Notes under the pieces: generated by a model
The model's input: the letters and a program-made list of their open reading frames with translations, nothing else
Database searches by the model: none
Told to the model about the DNA's origin: nothing
Shown: positions 1 through 10,917 of the stretch, in pieces
Layout: each line of letters starts with the position of its first letter
Numbering within the stretch: position 1 is the stretch's first letter
NCBI RefSeq assembly: GCF_000002075.1
Contig: NW_004797474.1
Span: forward strand, 425,051 to 489,050
Source: Aplysia californica
Taxonomy: Eukaryota; Mollusca; Gastropoda; Aplysiida; Aplysiidae
Reading direction: 5' to 3'
Length of the DNA: 64,000 bases
Position numbers and translations under genes: made by a program

Positions 1-850
1 TAGTCCTGTAGAGGATAGGTGGACTCCGGGGTCTGCATAGCGAAATGCTAGGTTTTAGGATGTGAACCCCGGAGTCACCGTAGTGAAATAAAGTTTGGTT
101 TAAGTAAGGATTGGTGGACCCCGGGGTCAACGTAGTGATAAATAAGCAGGTTTAAGGTGGACCCCGGGGCCCGGGGTCTACCTAGCGAAATACTAGGTTT
201 TAGGACAGGTGGACCCCGGGGTCACCGTAGTGAAATAAGTAGATTTCTTTAAAGATCAGTGGACCCCGGGGTCACCGTAGTGAAATAAGTAGGTTTAATT
301 TTAAAAGGATTGATGGACCCCGGAGTCACCATAGCCGTAGAGGATAAGAAGGTTTAATTAAGGATTGGTGGACCCCCGGGGCACCGTGATTAAATCTACT
401 TATTTTACTACGGTGACCGCATGGTCCACCTATTCTAAAACCTAACTAGTATTTCGTTAGGTAGACCCTGGGGTCCACCTTAAACCTACCTATTTAACTA
501 CGTTGACTCCAGGGTCCAATCCTTAAAATTAAACCTAGATCTAGATCTACATATTATACTTATTTCACTACGTTGACCCCGGGGTCCACCAATCCTTATT
601 AAACCTAGATCTACTTATAATTTCACTACGTTGACCACGGGCTCCGCCAGTCCTACTATAAAATAAACTGAGATCTACTTATTTCACTATATTGACCCCG
701 GGGTCCACCGATCCTTAGTTAAACCTACATCTACTTATTTCACTACGCTGACTTCAGGGTTCACATCCTAAAACAGCATTTTGTTAGCTAGACCTCGGGG
801 TCCACCTATCCTTTTGGGGCTAGATAGACCCCGTGATCCGCCTATCCACT
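1..850. repeat. Satellite array with central inversion
   Basis: Units of about 45-60 bp built on GTGGACCCCGGGGTCACCG, then TAGTGAAATAAGTAGGTTTAA. From 1 to about 400 the units run one way. From about 400 to 830 they run as the reverse complement (AAACCTAGATCTACTTATTT, then CACTACGTTGACCCCGGGG). Units vary by substitution and small indels. The array may extend left of the window. Confidence 0.85.
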
Positions 851-1397
851 TCCTTGATAATAACTGAAAAACATGCCAGTTGTCATGAAAAGTGAAGAAA
901 AATGTGGAAAAAAAAGATAATGAGGTAGACTATAATTTGTCAAAAAAATTGCAAGTGCAAGAAGTGAAGATCATAAGATAATTTTGTTATTTTCTAGTCA
1001 TCTTTTCACGGTTTATAAAATGTTCCAGTGGGCCTACTACTAGATCTATGTCTCTTTAGAACATTTTTGCTTGACTTTATTAGCTTTTTTCATGTATAGA
1101 ATATAATAGTTTCACACAAATGTATGCACAATACCTTGAAAAAGAAAGATAAGGTCATTGTTGTTGTTGTTTTTTAACGGAATCCGTTTTACGTTGAGAA
1201 AAGCGCAAAAACAAGTTTAAAATTTTAAAGAATGCCCATAATAATATTAGGAATCCGAAATTACTACCTTGATCTAGTTTGCTTACTCTTTAATAACCAC
1301 GAGCTGTTAAGAAAAAAACGAGAATGATATAGGATTTGTCTAAATATGACCATTAGTATTAGCATTATAAAGATATTGCCCATTTTGTCCAATTATC
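851..1397. other. AT-rich spacer, nothing recognised
   Basis: No open frame of note, no tandem repeats and no terminal repeats seen; a short GTT run lies at 1158-1170. Confidence 0.5.
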
Positions 1398-2305
1398 CTT
1401 GCAGGCAGGGGCGAAGCGTCTATATAATCAAATAATCACTGCTTCCCTTCCTAATTTTGAAACATTGTCGCTGTCAAATTCATCCTTAAACGTAAACCTC
1501 TTAAATTAAATGTAAAAAGACGTTCGTATTCAACAATGAACAGTATGCCTAACATTCAAAACGGTTTCACGGCCACAGAAATAGCCTCCTCACCCCTCTC
1601 GGGCCACTCCATAAGCAGTCGCAAGCTTTGATTAAGTAAGCTTAAAGTGAGTCTGGAAGAGTCTATCAATAGAATTGAAGGGGACATGTACATAGCAGTC
1701 CAAGCTGTTTCATTGCCACATATACCCTGTTCACCCCTTAGGGGCCACAGTTAAAATCAATTTCAAGCCCTGATTATGTATGCTAACTAACGCTGGTTGA
1801 GTCTACCTCACAAATGTGAAGGGAACAAACTCCTAATAACCTCTTGACTGCTGCGTGTGCTTGTTTTTTTCCCCTCGACTTTTTACCGTCCTATAATCAG
1901 ATCGTGACCTCGATTATGACACCAGCTCCTGGCCGCGAAAGGCTAGCAAAAACAGCCAAATGTGAAATTTAAAAAATGATAATTGTCATGTTCTACCAAA
2001 GAATTAGACTCACTGGTAGATTATAACATATAGATCTAGTACTGACATCTCTGCTTCTTTGCTTTGTGTTTATGTATTCACATCTAAAGTTAAATTTAAT
2101 TTTAGTTGGAACTGATACTTAATAAGATACTTTTCCGATTATTTTGGCGGTTGAACATACAATATGAATTCTGGATTTGTTTTCATTCACAACTCAGAGT
2201 CGCCGCCTCGAGTAAGATTCATGTGTCATATCTACAGACCATATCTGGTCCCGTTTCACTTTGATTACCCTGTCAAACAAGTCAGCCTTCGCCCCTGCTT
2301 GCAGG
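1398..2305. mobile_element. Non-autonomous hAT-type element with 8-bp target duplication
   Basis: CTTGCAGG is at 1398-1405 and again at 2298-2305. Between them (1406-2297, 892 bp) the element starts CAGGGGCGAAG and ends CTTCGCCCCTG, perfect 11-bp terminal inverted repeats. CAGGGG-type termini and 8-bp duplications are the hAT signature. No transposase frame is present inside, so it depends on a partner elsewhere. The perfect duplication suggests limited age. Confidence 0.88.
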
Positions 2306-2509
2306 TAAAATCACCCTGTACTGCACCTCAATAAGCACAAAAAGAATATTTCTGTGACTTTGTATAAAGGTGTTTTGTAGTTGAGTTTTATGTAAAATTC
2401 TAAACAAAATAAAGTACATTTGGACCGTACAACTGAGATAGACACTCATGCACACAATAACATTCACACATTACACACATACACACATATACAAACACAC
2501 TATTACATT

Positions 2510-2559
2510 TACTCTCTCTCTCTCTCTCTAGATCTCTCTCTCTCACCACAACCACACAC

Positions 2560-2642
<83 letters not shown>

Positions 2643-2735
2643 CACACACACACACACAAAACACACACACACACACAAAACACACACACACACACAAAAC
2701 ACACACACACACACAAAACACACACACACACACAC

Positions 2736-2768
<33 letters not shown>
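2510..2768. repeat. CT and CA microsatellites with CACACAAAA interruptions
   Basis: A CT run (2513-2545) is followed by a long pure CA run (about 2567-2638) and then by ACACACAAAACAC units repeated every ~18-20 bp to 2768. The periodic interruption gives a higher-order repeat. Long open frames here are composition artefacts. Confidence 0.95.
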
Positions 2769-2770
<2 letters not shown>

Positions 2771-2884
2771 CTTACCCTTGATCCACTTATCATTTAGTAT
2801 CAGCCTCTATTTTGAAAAATCCCCCGCACTAAATGAAAAGATCAGTAGAATCTCGACCTTCCGAATCCTTGGTTAGTTCAAGAA

Positions 2885-3010
2885 ATCTACCATATGATGT
2901 GGCCTAAATAAGATAAGGGAGGGGGGGGGGGGTAGCTTATAAATAAGGTAAGGGAGGGAGGTTTAGCTTATTTAGGCCATTTAGGCCAGTGTGGCCTAAA
3001 TAAGGTCACC
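2885..3010. repeat. Short GGCCTAAATAAG repeats around a G-run
   Basis: GTGGCCTAAATAAG occurs at ~2900 and ~2990, with the reverse-oriented CTTATTTAGGCC between them and AAGGGAGGG blocks. It is a small direct/inverted repeat cluster. Confidence 0.5.
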
Positions 3011-3157
3011 CTTAAAATAAACAACTTTAACGGACTAAAATATTTTATTTTGGAGGTGTGTGTGTGTGGTTTGTTGTGAGCTTGGGTGACACGATAAAGG
3101 AATTTGGTGGACCTCAAACCCTTTCGAAAATTTGACCTGTTGTATAGCTGTGCGATT

Positions 3158-3262
<105 letters not shown>

Positions 3263-3287
3263 TCATAGTGCTATTGCAAACAAATAA

Positions 3288-3770
3288 GGGGACTCTCGTG
3301 GCCTAGAAGTTAAAGCGTTCGCCTTTCATTACCGGAAAAATTTTCTTCTCTAAAATTGCCCCCTTTCACGTTCTTTCCTGCTCTCTGGCAATGTTCTGTC
3401 TGCTTTCGTCTCCACGTTCTGCCCCTACCCCCTCAGCCTCTTTGCCCCTCCTGGGCTTCTGACTCTTTCTGCAACCTTTCTACTGCTACTCCTTGGCTCT
3501 TTCTTACTGCTGTCTTTCAACCACATCCCAGATCTTCTAGTAGGAAAGATCTACACGCCTTGCCTTCTCGGAAAAGGGCGACAAATCTTGGCGGTCTCGT
3601 GTATAAGTTGCGCACGCCAAAGATCCCTTGGTGGTCTAAAATAGATAAGAGTAGGCTTCGGCCGCCACCCGGGCAAAATTAATAATTTTCTACCAACTGA
3701 AAGTTCAGTGTTTTCCGCGCGCTCATATGACCTTATGCAGTTGCGAGCGCCGTAAAATACTTACCAAAAC
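3288..3770 (+). mobile_element. SINE-A, older copy (tRNA head partly lost)
   Basis: Begins GGGGACTCTCGTGGCCTAGA like the full copy at 27066, but the tRNA B-box part is missing (the head jumps from TTTCATTACC to AAAAATTTTCTTC). The body and 3' end (GCGCTCATATGACCTTATGC, then AGTTGCGAGCGCCGTAAAA) align along the whole length. Confidence 0.85.
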
Positions 3771-3859
3771 AAAACAAAAATATCAAAAGCAAACGTTTAA
3801 TTAGGAAATATGAACACGGCACAAAAGTCGACTCGCGTCCTTCCGAGCGTTTCGGTGAA

Positions 3860-3935
3860 ATCGAGGTAACTCAGATGGTAGTTGTTCGGGGACAGTCCCC
3901 TAGCGCTGCTTTGTGAACTGGGGGACTGTAAAGTG
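3860..3935 (+). repeat. Fragment of GGGGACTGYR repeat family
   Basis: GTTGTTCGGGGACAGTCCCC and then TAGCGCTGCTTTGTGAACTG match the start of the repeat at 26057-26250 and, inverted, the end of that at 4605-4830. Confidence 0.55.
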
Positions 3936-4134
3936 CAAAGAAACAACCTTTGCCTTGGGATCGAGGTCAACAAGCCATCATCAGACAACAAAATGTAAAT
4001 TTCCTCCCATAACTCCCATGACAAATTGATAACAAGACATCTGATTTCACTGTTTGCGATTTTTTTGGCAGTTACGATAAGATCATTGTTCTGTTTGAAA
4101 AAGTTAATGAGTATGATAGAGTCACCCACTGTTT

Positions 4135-4137
<3 letters not shown>

Positions 4138-4208
<71 letters not shown>

Positions 4209-4212
4209 TGTG
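4138..4212. repeat. GT microsatellite
   Basis: About 75 bp of GT. Confidence 0.97.
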
Positions 4213-4261
4213 AAAGGTGAATGTCGAAAGGTTTGTTAATCCAGACGTAGACTACAATATT

Positions 4262-4560
4262 GTAATAGTTCTTACATTGTAGATCTAGATCCTACTGATA
4301 CATTCTATCTAGATCTAGTTAATTTAATTACTATGGTGGGAGAATCTAGATCTAGAGCCAAACGTGAATTTATCATTTATGTCGACATGTTTGTTGATCT
4401 AGGATCTATCTAGATCTAGATTCTAGGCCTATAGTACTTATGATATAGACTGTAGACTTCACTACATGTACATGGTAGGTCTACATTTCTTCAATTTAAA
4501 AATTTGCAGTCAGTGTCTATAATTTCTACGCCTAGATCTAGTTTAGATCTCAAAGTCTAG
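4262..4560. repeat. TAGATC hexamer-rich stretch
   Basis: Many copies of TAGATCTAGATC-type hexamers separated by short unique bits. Similar runs are at 24597-24680, 25170-25195, 32775-32825, 32935-32985 and 33048-33085. Confidence 0.8.
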
Positions 4561-4604
4561 CAGTATGCCTAGTATTACACTGTAGTATTACCAAATATTC
4601 TCTT

Positions 4605-4830
4605 CTACCAAGATATTGCTAGATATATCCTTCTTTGGGCTTTTGTCCCATGCCGTGACGGGCCCGCTTTGACGATTAGCGCGTGATGGGCTACGTCACT
4701 ATGCGACACGAGGTTGGTTGCATCACCAACCGCTTGGGGTGTGTCACGTTGTGTGTGTATTTCTTTGCAGTCCCCCAGTGCACAAAGCAGCGCTAGCGGA
4801 CTGCACAGTCCCCCAGCGGGTAGCCTAACG
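4605..4830 (-). repeat. Unnamed dispersed repeat, ~220 bp
   Basis: Reverse complement of the sequence at 26057-26250: shared blocks include the stretch around GGGCCCGC, GGGACAAAAGCCCAAA and AGCGCTGCTTTGTGCACTGG. No tRNA boxes or terminal repeats seen. Confidence 0.7.
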
Positions 4831-5460
4831 CACCACAAACTCTAATAATCTCATTTAGCATGAGAGCTTGAGTAAAGAAAGCACAAGATGGAGATGATCC
4901 CATAAAAACGATATGCACGAAGAAATAGCGAAGAAGAGATAGTTGATAAAAGGAAAACCACCAGTGGTAAATGCTGATGATGATGACAATGAAAACATGA
5001 CTTCCACTTTGAGGTAAAAGAAGCATGAAGCATTTTGAAGTACAATGGCCATTTTAGAGTAGATGAAAAGTAAGACAGGCAGCAGACACAAACAGCAGTG
5101 AGAAAGAAAAGAAGGACCCTCAAGAAGCGCCCAACAAATACCCGCGATGAAAAGAGAATAAACCTGAACACCTTCCCAATAAAACGTACCACAAATTAGA
5201 AGACCAGTAAGATAGATTACACACTATAATTTTATTAAATATATAATATCAGCTTGATGTACAAAAGGAGATTTTGCGCAGTTTCCATTTAGTACAAAGA
5301 ATTCTGAAAGCTCCCCCGAGGTTCAAAGGAAAGGCATGCAAAAAAAGATTATGGTAGTCCATATATTACATAAATTCAGTTTTTCGAATTCTTGAACTGT
5401 TCTTTAAACGGACAGAAAAACAAATTGGCAGTTCAGTCTGTGTATACATATATTTGATAC
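4831..5460. other. Spacer, nothing recognised
   Basis: AT-rich; long frames on the minus strand have no similarity I recognise and no supporting splice structure. Confidence 0.45.
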
Positions 5461-7008
5461 GAGTTCCAAAGGGTCAACAACGTGGGGTTGGAGTTCAGTC
5501 AAGATACAAGTTCTGAAAAGTCAACATGAGATAGAATCATAAGTCACGATAGGGTTGGAGCAAAGTCAAAATATGAGTACTAAAAGGGTAATAACAAGGG
5601 GTTGGAGCTAAGTAAAGATACAAGTTCTAAAGGTCAACAACGTGGGGTTGGAGCTAAGTCAATATTCAAGTTCAAAAAGGTTAACAACATGGGGTTGGGG
5701 CTAAATCATGACGCGTGTTCTCCAAAGTCAACAACATGGGGTTGGGCTAATAACGTGGGGTTGGAACTAAGTCAAAATATGGATTCTAAAGAGTCAACAA
5801 CGAGAGGTTGGAGTAAAGGGTCAAGAACGTGGGGTTGGGGCTAAGTCAAAATATATGGGTTCTAAAGAGTCAACATGGGGTTGGAGTAAAGGGTCAATAA
5901 CGTGGGGTTGGGACTAAGCCATAATATATGGGTTCTAAAGAGTCAACAACATGGGGTTGGAGTAAAGGGTCAATAACGTGGGGTTGGGACTAAGCCATAA
6001 TATATGGGTTCTAAAGAGTCAACATGGGGTTGGAGTAAAGGGTCAACGTGGGGTTGGGACTAAGCCATAATATATGGGTTCTAAAGGGTCAATGACGTGG
6101 GGTTAGAGCTAAGTAAATACATGAGTTCTAAAGGATCAACAACGTGGGGTTGGAACCAAGTCAAGATACAAGTCCTAGATCGTCAACAATATGGGGGTTG
6201 GAGCTAAGTCAGAATAATAATAATCATAATGCAGATCATTTCTTTAGCGCCCACTCCCGTGTAAACACAGCTCTAGAAGCTTTACATAAATGCTTGAACG
6301 AACAATATTCATGCACGCGCGCGCCGCACACACACACACGTGCGCACACACGTGCGCACACACGCGCGCACACACGCACATGTGCACACACACACGTACG
6401 CCAAACACGCGTGCGCGCACAAACGCACACACACATCGACTTGCTTATCACACGCGCACGCTTACACATCGTTACGAAATGAGTACATACAAATACATAA
6501 AATAATATAAACAATACAATTCGCAAATTACATAAATGGATACTGAACATGAATCTTCTGACATAAAAATTGTATGTCTTTAAAGATACTTTAAATTTAG
6601 ATATAGATGTTGTATGTCTCAAGGGTTGGGGAAGAGAGTTCCAAACTGATGGAGCAAGGTGGGCAAACGATCTTAGCTAATTTTTTAACCTCCTTTTCTA
6701 GGGGCTCTTAAAAGATACTGATCGCTTAAACTTAGTGATCTAGGTGGAACATAAATCTGGATGAGATCGGTAAGATGTGAGGGAGCTTTGTTATTGACAC
6801 ATTTATGACATAATGCTGCAATTTTATATGGGTTCTAAAGGGTGGGCTAAGTTAAAACATGGGTTCTAAAGGGTCAACAACGTGGGGTTGGAGCTAAGTC
6901 AAGATACAACTTTTAAAGGGCTAATAATGTGGGGTTGGAACTAGGTCAAGATACAAGTTCTAAAGAGTCAACAACGTGGGGTAGGAGCTATAAAGTCAAG
7001 TTACAATT
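5461..7008. repeat. ~45-bp minisatellite, interrupted at 6213-6827
   Basis: Units read GGTTCTAAAGAGTCAACAA, CGTGGGGTTGGAGCTAAGTC, then AAGATACAA or ATATAT variants, repeated over 5461-6212 and 6828-7008. Higher-order units of two variants occur at 5830-6080. A non-repeat insertion with a CACACG microsatellite splits it. Confidence 0.9.
6213..6827 (-). mobile_element. Insertion within minisatellite, likely retroelement fragment
   Basis: Begins AATAATAATAATCATAATGC and TTTAGCGC, like the 3' end (in reverse) of SINE/LINE tails such as that at 57565. It contains a CACACG/CGCGCA microsatellite (6313-6440) and a unique ~350-bp part. Flanks on both sides are minisatellite, so it is an insertion. 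Confidence 0.45.
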
Positions 7009-7143
7009 TTATTGTTAACAAAGAAGATTTGAAAAATTAAGTTTGGGTCAACAATGAGCCTTCGGCACTATGTCAAGAATATGTGATCTAAAGGCTCATC
7101 AATGAGGGGTCAGAAAAAGTAAAACTTAAAGAGTATATTCACA

Positions 7144-7865
7144 TTGGATGTTGAAGCATTCTTTCTTCTTCCTTTGTCCTCGATGACAACAGCTAGACAG
7201 TCAGTCCGGTGTCGCGCAGAAACTGGGCAGTCCTCTTTAAATCTGAGAGACTGCCTTAGAGTTTTCTCTAAAGAGGAGTCATATTCTGCCACCTCTGTGT
7301 ACGAAGGGTGGCATAGCGCGAGCAGTGCAGAAGGGTGTGGTTGGCATCCTCTTAGTCGTGTCCACACTCGCAGATCGCGGACTCTCCCACTTATAATTTA
7401 GTGTGCATATGGTGTTTGAGTCTGTTGCGGCCATAACGGAGTCGAAAGATTGTGACCTGGTTTGCTGTATTTAGCATGTAGTAGGGGTCGCGTCTGTCGT
7501 GATTAGAGTGGGATCGTTTCCATCTATTTCTTTCGGCAGATTTTATTAGCGTTTTTGACTGTTAGAGATCCTTGCCATCCTCAATCTGGGTCATTTTGGC
7601 TCTTCCTTTGGCTAAGTCGTCTGCTTTTTCATTTCCATGAATGCCACAGTGACCTGGTATCCACTACAGAGTTGTGTTGGCTTGGGAGTTTAGATCACAT
7701 AGGAGTGAACGGAGTTGTCGTACTTGAGCAGATTGTGGCTTTTGTAGAGCTTGTAGGACAGATTTTGCATCTGTGAGGATGGCGGTGTTGGCTTTACATT
7801 TGGTAGTTCAAGAGAATGGTGGCTGCTGTTTCGAGTGCTGATATTTCTGCTTTATAGTTGAAAGA
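7144..7865 (-). pseudogene. Decayed LINE fragment: RNase H and C-terminal Cys/His patch
   Basis: Read on the minus strand, frames interrupted by stops still show KAEISALETAA, a segment like ILTDAKSVLQAL, WIPGHCGIHGNEKADDLAK (about 7665-7606) and a C-terminal CECGHD..EDANHTLLHCS patch (about 7375-7330). This order is RNase H followed by the C-terminal zinc-finger-like patch of I/Jockey-type LINEs. It is a different, older family from the intact element at 9.5-18.2 kb. The right end abuts the first long-inverted-repeat element. Confidence 0.75.
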
Positions 7866-7919
7866 TAGAGATCCTGTGGGGATGGAATGGCTCTCTGTTG
7901 ACCCATCTATCCTGTCCTA

Positions 7920-8568
7920 CTGGTGGTATCAGAACGCCTACCACAGGAAGGTCAAAGGCCAAAAGAACAGCTGAAAGTTTGTTTGATCCGTTGAGTGTAC
8001 ATTTTCCCGCCCCACTGACACAATTCTGACAGTGCAACACCAACAAGCTCCAAGGAACCATCCTGTATACAAAAGTAACTTTCAACACTCTAGTTGAAAA
8101 TCAACAAGCAGCTCTTCCAAGCCAGTTTTACTCCTGCCACCCTCTTTCCCCCTGGAAAGATGCAACCTACCCCTGCCACCCCACAACCACCCCACAACCA
8201 CCCCCACCCCCACCCCCAAATTCCCCGAAAAAAATGCTACACTGCCTCCCGCCATGGCCATGGCAATACTATCTACCAAATCCTACTCTGAACCTAGCTG
8301 ATCTACCTAACTTCCTATCAACTTATCTTTACAGGAGGGAGGGGGTGGCAGAAGCAGAATTGGATGGGAAGAGCTGCCTACTGATTTTAAGCTTGAGTGT
8401 TGAGTGTTGAAGTGAATTTTGCACACTGGCTTGTTCATTGCACCTTCTTGGAGCTGAGTTGCCATTACTGAGTCAATGATGCTGTTAAATGTACACTCAG
8501 TGGATCAAATAAACACTGCCAGCTGTTTGCCCTTTGACCTTTTGTGGTAGACTTACTGATAACCCCAG
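7920..8568. mobile_element. Long-inverted-repeat (foldback/MITE-like) element, copy 1
   Basis: Arms of ~238 bp (7920-8157 and about 8334-8568) are imperfect reverse complements. For example GGTCAAAGGCC in the left arm pairs with GCCCTTTGACC in the right, and AAGCAGCTCTTCC pairs with GGAAGAGCTGCC. The ~175-bp centre is pyrimidine rich and contains GCCATGGCCATGGC. The same structure recurs at 18851-19542 and 20994-21682, each at the head of a ~2.1-kb unit. No target duplication was identified because the units themselves are duplicated. Confidence 0.75.
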
Positions 8569-9166
8569 CGTCTTCTTGACCAAACGTCCGAGGAGTGGCA
8601 GTGATCTGAGGGAAACAAATTCAAAGTGAAATCAGTTTGCATTACTACGTAATTTGGAGTTTAAGCACATTCATGTTGAAGCATCTAAAATATTTAATAC
8701 GTGATTAGATCTATTTGAATTCAGCACATCCTATTAAAATTAGCAAAGTAGTAAAAAAAATGTAGCATGTGACACAGAAAGGAAGTTTTGATCTTCAAGG
8801 ATGTCTATACTTCACGTTGTATCCACCTTTTAATCAACTAAACATTACGGCACAATTGTTCCCTACACTGGTGCGAAAAAAGATACATGAACAATACAGG
8901 TTGAAAATGCAGTATAACCTTCGAAAGACCCTGAAACAAACATAAATTGCTTCCGTTTGAATTACGTCAATTACAAGCAAACGTTCAATTCATAGGTATA
9001 TTTTCAGGAACCATTAGACATGTCCAGGGCAGTTTTTGAGACAAACCTAAACATAAACATAAAACTTTCAAGTTTCAATGGGTATTCTTTTAAATGTTCA
9101 GTCATAATAGGTGGTAGTTTTTTTAATACATCTAAATAGGCCAAGACATTTTTCAACGACAAATAC

Positions 9167-9269
9167 CTTTTGAGGCTGATCATTCAGAGCTTCTTGTTTC
9201 TCGACAGAGTCGATATGGACAATCCTCTGATCCTGTCGGCAGTCCACCGGTGCTGTACTGTAGGCAGTC
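9167..9269 (-). CDS. Exon-like module 1a, function unknown
   Basis: On the minus strand an acceptor (CATCCCCAG) precedes 103 nt encoding STAPVDCRQDQRIVHIDS then VEKQEALNDQPQK, followed by donor GTATTTG. I do not recognise the sequence. Related modules follow at 18535-18627 and 20102-20199, ending at the same donor type, so this looks like an exon duplicated with its unit. No gene model or start codon could be built. Confidence 0.35.
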
Positions 9270-9553
9270 CTGGGGATGAAACGTGTCATAGAAAATCCTC
9301 CAACATCGATTTAGTTTTATTTAGCTTCAAGAGTTAAAAACATTCACTATACTGCCAGGGAAAAAGTAAAAATGGCAGGTTACAAATACGACACACATCT
9401 GATTTTGAAAAGGATGAAAAGAAAACGAATTTATTATTCAAAGCCAGAGCCAACAGTGAAAATTTTCAATATATTCCTGCCGTATAGACGATCCTTATGA
9501 TGATGCGTTAAAAAATCCTCTTGCATTAATTAACAGTTTCAGAAAATTTTAAG

Positions 9554-10917
9554 TAGTAGTAGTATAAGGTTTTACGGCGCTCGCAACTGCTAAGGTCATA
9601 TGAGCGCGCGAAACACAAGTTGTTCACCTCTGCGAAAGTTCACTTCACGACTGGTAACTAGTTTACTTTAAAATGCTAAAAAGTTAAAATATTCAAATTC
9701 GGTGTAAATACATTTGTGATCTAAAACAACTTTTAAGTAACAATAAAAATTTTAAATAATATCAGATTCACTTTACAACTCGCCATAAAGGCCAATGGCC
9801 TTTATAAAATTTAAAATTCTGCTGGGAACAACGACGGAGAAAATATCCTGCAATTTCTTGCATTTATAATATTTCCTTCGGATCTCTCCAAAGTCTAGAC
9901 ATTCTGTTAAAATGTGTCTAATGGTAAAATCTGTGTCGCATCCGACACAGAACGGCTTCTCCTCTCCCTGCAGGAGGTATTTGTGAGTCAGGGCCGTGTG
10001 TCCGATGCGCAATCGAGTAAAAATGACTTCGTCTCTTCTGGAGAGATCCGAAGGATTTCGCTGTTCTAGTCTGGGTTTAATTTCGTATAATTTATTATTT
10101 TTCTGGTTTTCCCAGTGGCTCTCCCACAGACTGGAGGTGTACTTTTTGACTTTATTTCTAAAGTCAGTCTGTGGGAGAGTGTTTGTCGTTGATCCCAGCA
10201 GAAGGGATGAGGCTTTCTTCGCCAGGTCGTCTACCTGCTCGTTTCCTCGGATGCCCACATGGCTTGGGATCCATGCGAACATGATGTTTTTTCCTGTTTC
10301 GGATAGTGTATGGATTTTCTGTTGTAGCCTAACTATTTTTGGGTGTAAGAGTGTGTAGTTTGTGAGTGAGGTGATGCAAGACAGAGAGTCAGAAAGGATA
10401 AGGAAAGATTTGTTAGGAGAATTTTCTACAGAGTCCAGTGCCATGTCAATGGCAGTGGCCTCCGCAGTGAAAATGGAGGCTTCAGGATGGAGTCTCCTCT
10501 GGTGTGTATTGTTGGGAGATAGGGCTGCGGCGCCCACTTCATTGTCTTTTTTGGAGCCATCCGTGAAGATGAGCTCCGCACCGGGGTATTTATCTATTAG
10601 TTTTTTGTATTCTGCTTGAAAAGTTTTGGTGTTTGTGCTTTCTTTGTTGTGTGTGGTCAGCTGTAAATCTACTTTTGCCTTGGTGAGGTGCCACGGAGGG
10701 AGGTCGGGGAAAAGAATTTGTTGGATGTCTTGTTTGGAAAAGTGTAAGTTTTTGAGGTCCTCGAGGATTCTGAGGCCGAAAGGTTTGATGAGTTTTTCGT
10801 TGTTTTGGAATCTGTTTCTGGTTTCTGGATTTGTTTGAAAAATGCTGTTGTGCGCTGGATTTTCCGGTGTTGAGCTCTGTTTAACTGCGTATTGTAGTGA
10901 GAGTTGTGTGCGTCTGA
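9554..10917 (-). mobile_element. LINE 3' tandem copy A (RNase H, 3' UTR, tail)
   Basis: The terminal 3' copy, ending in the tail next to the target duplication. It is almost identical to copy B; both carry the GCGGCGCCCAC form where the full element has lost a base, and both have GAAAAGTTTTGG where the full element has GAAATGTTTTGG. The junction with copy B has one extra G, which puts the tail ATG out of frame. The longest open stretch is 254 residues (10537-9773), covering RNase H. Confidence 0.88.

Noticed and set aside
1-850. CRISPR array
   Set aside because: Variable, contiguous satellite units without unique spacers, in a eukaryotic context.
2400-2797. Long open frames on both strands (Cys/Val and Thr/His repeats)
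   Set aside because: They only translate the CA/GT microsatellite.
5602-5844. 80-codon frame with repeated WGW words
   Set aside because: Translation of the ~45-bp minisatellite; no start context or splice signals.
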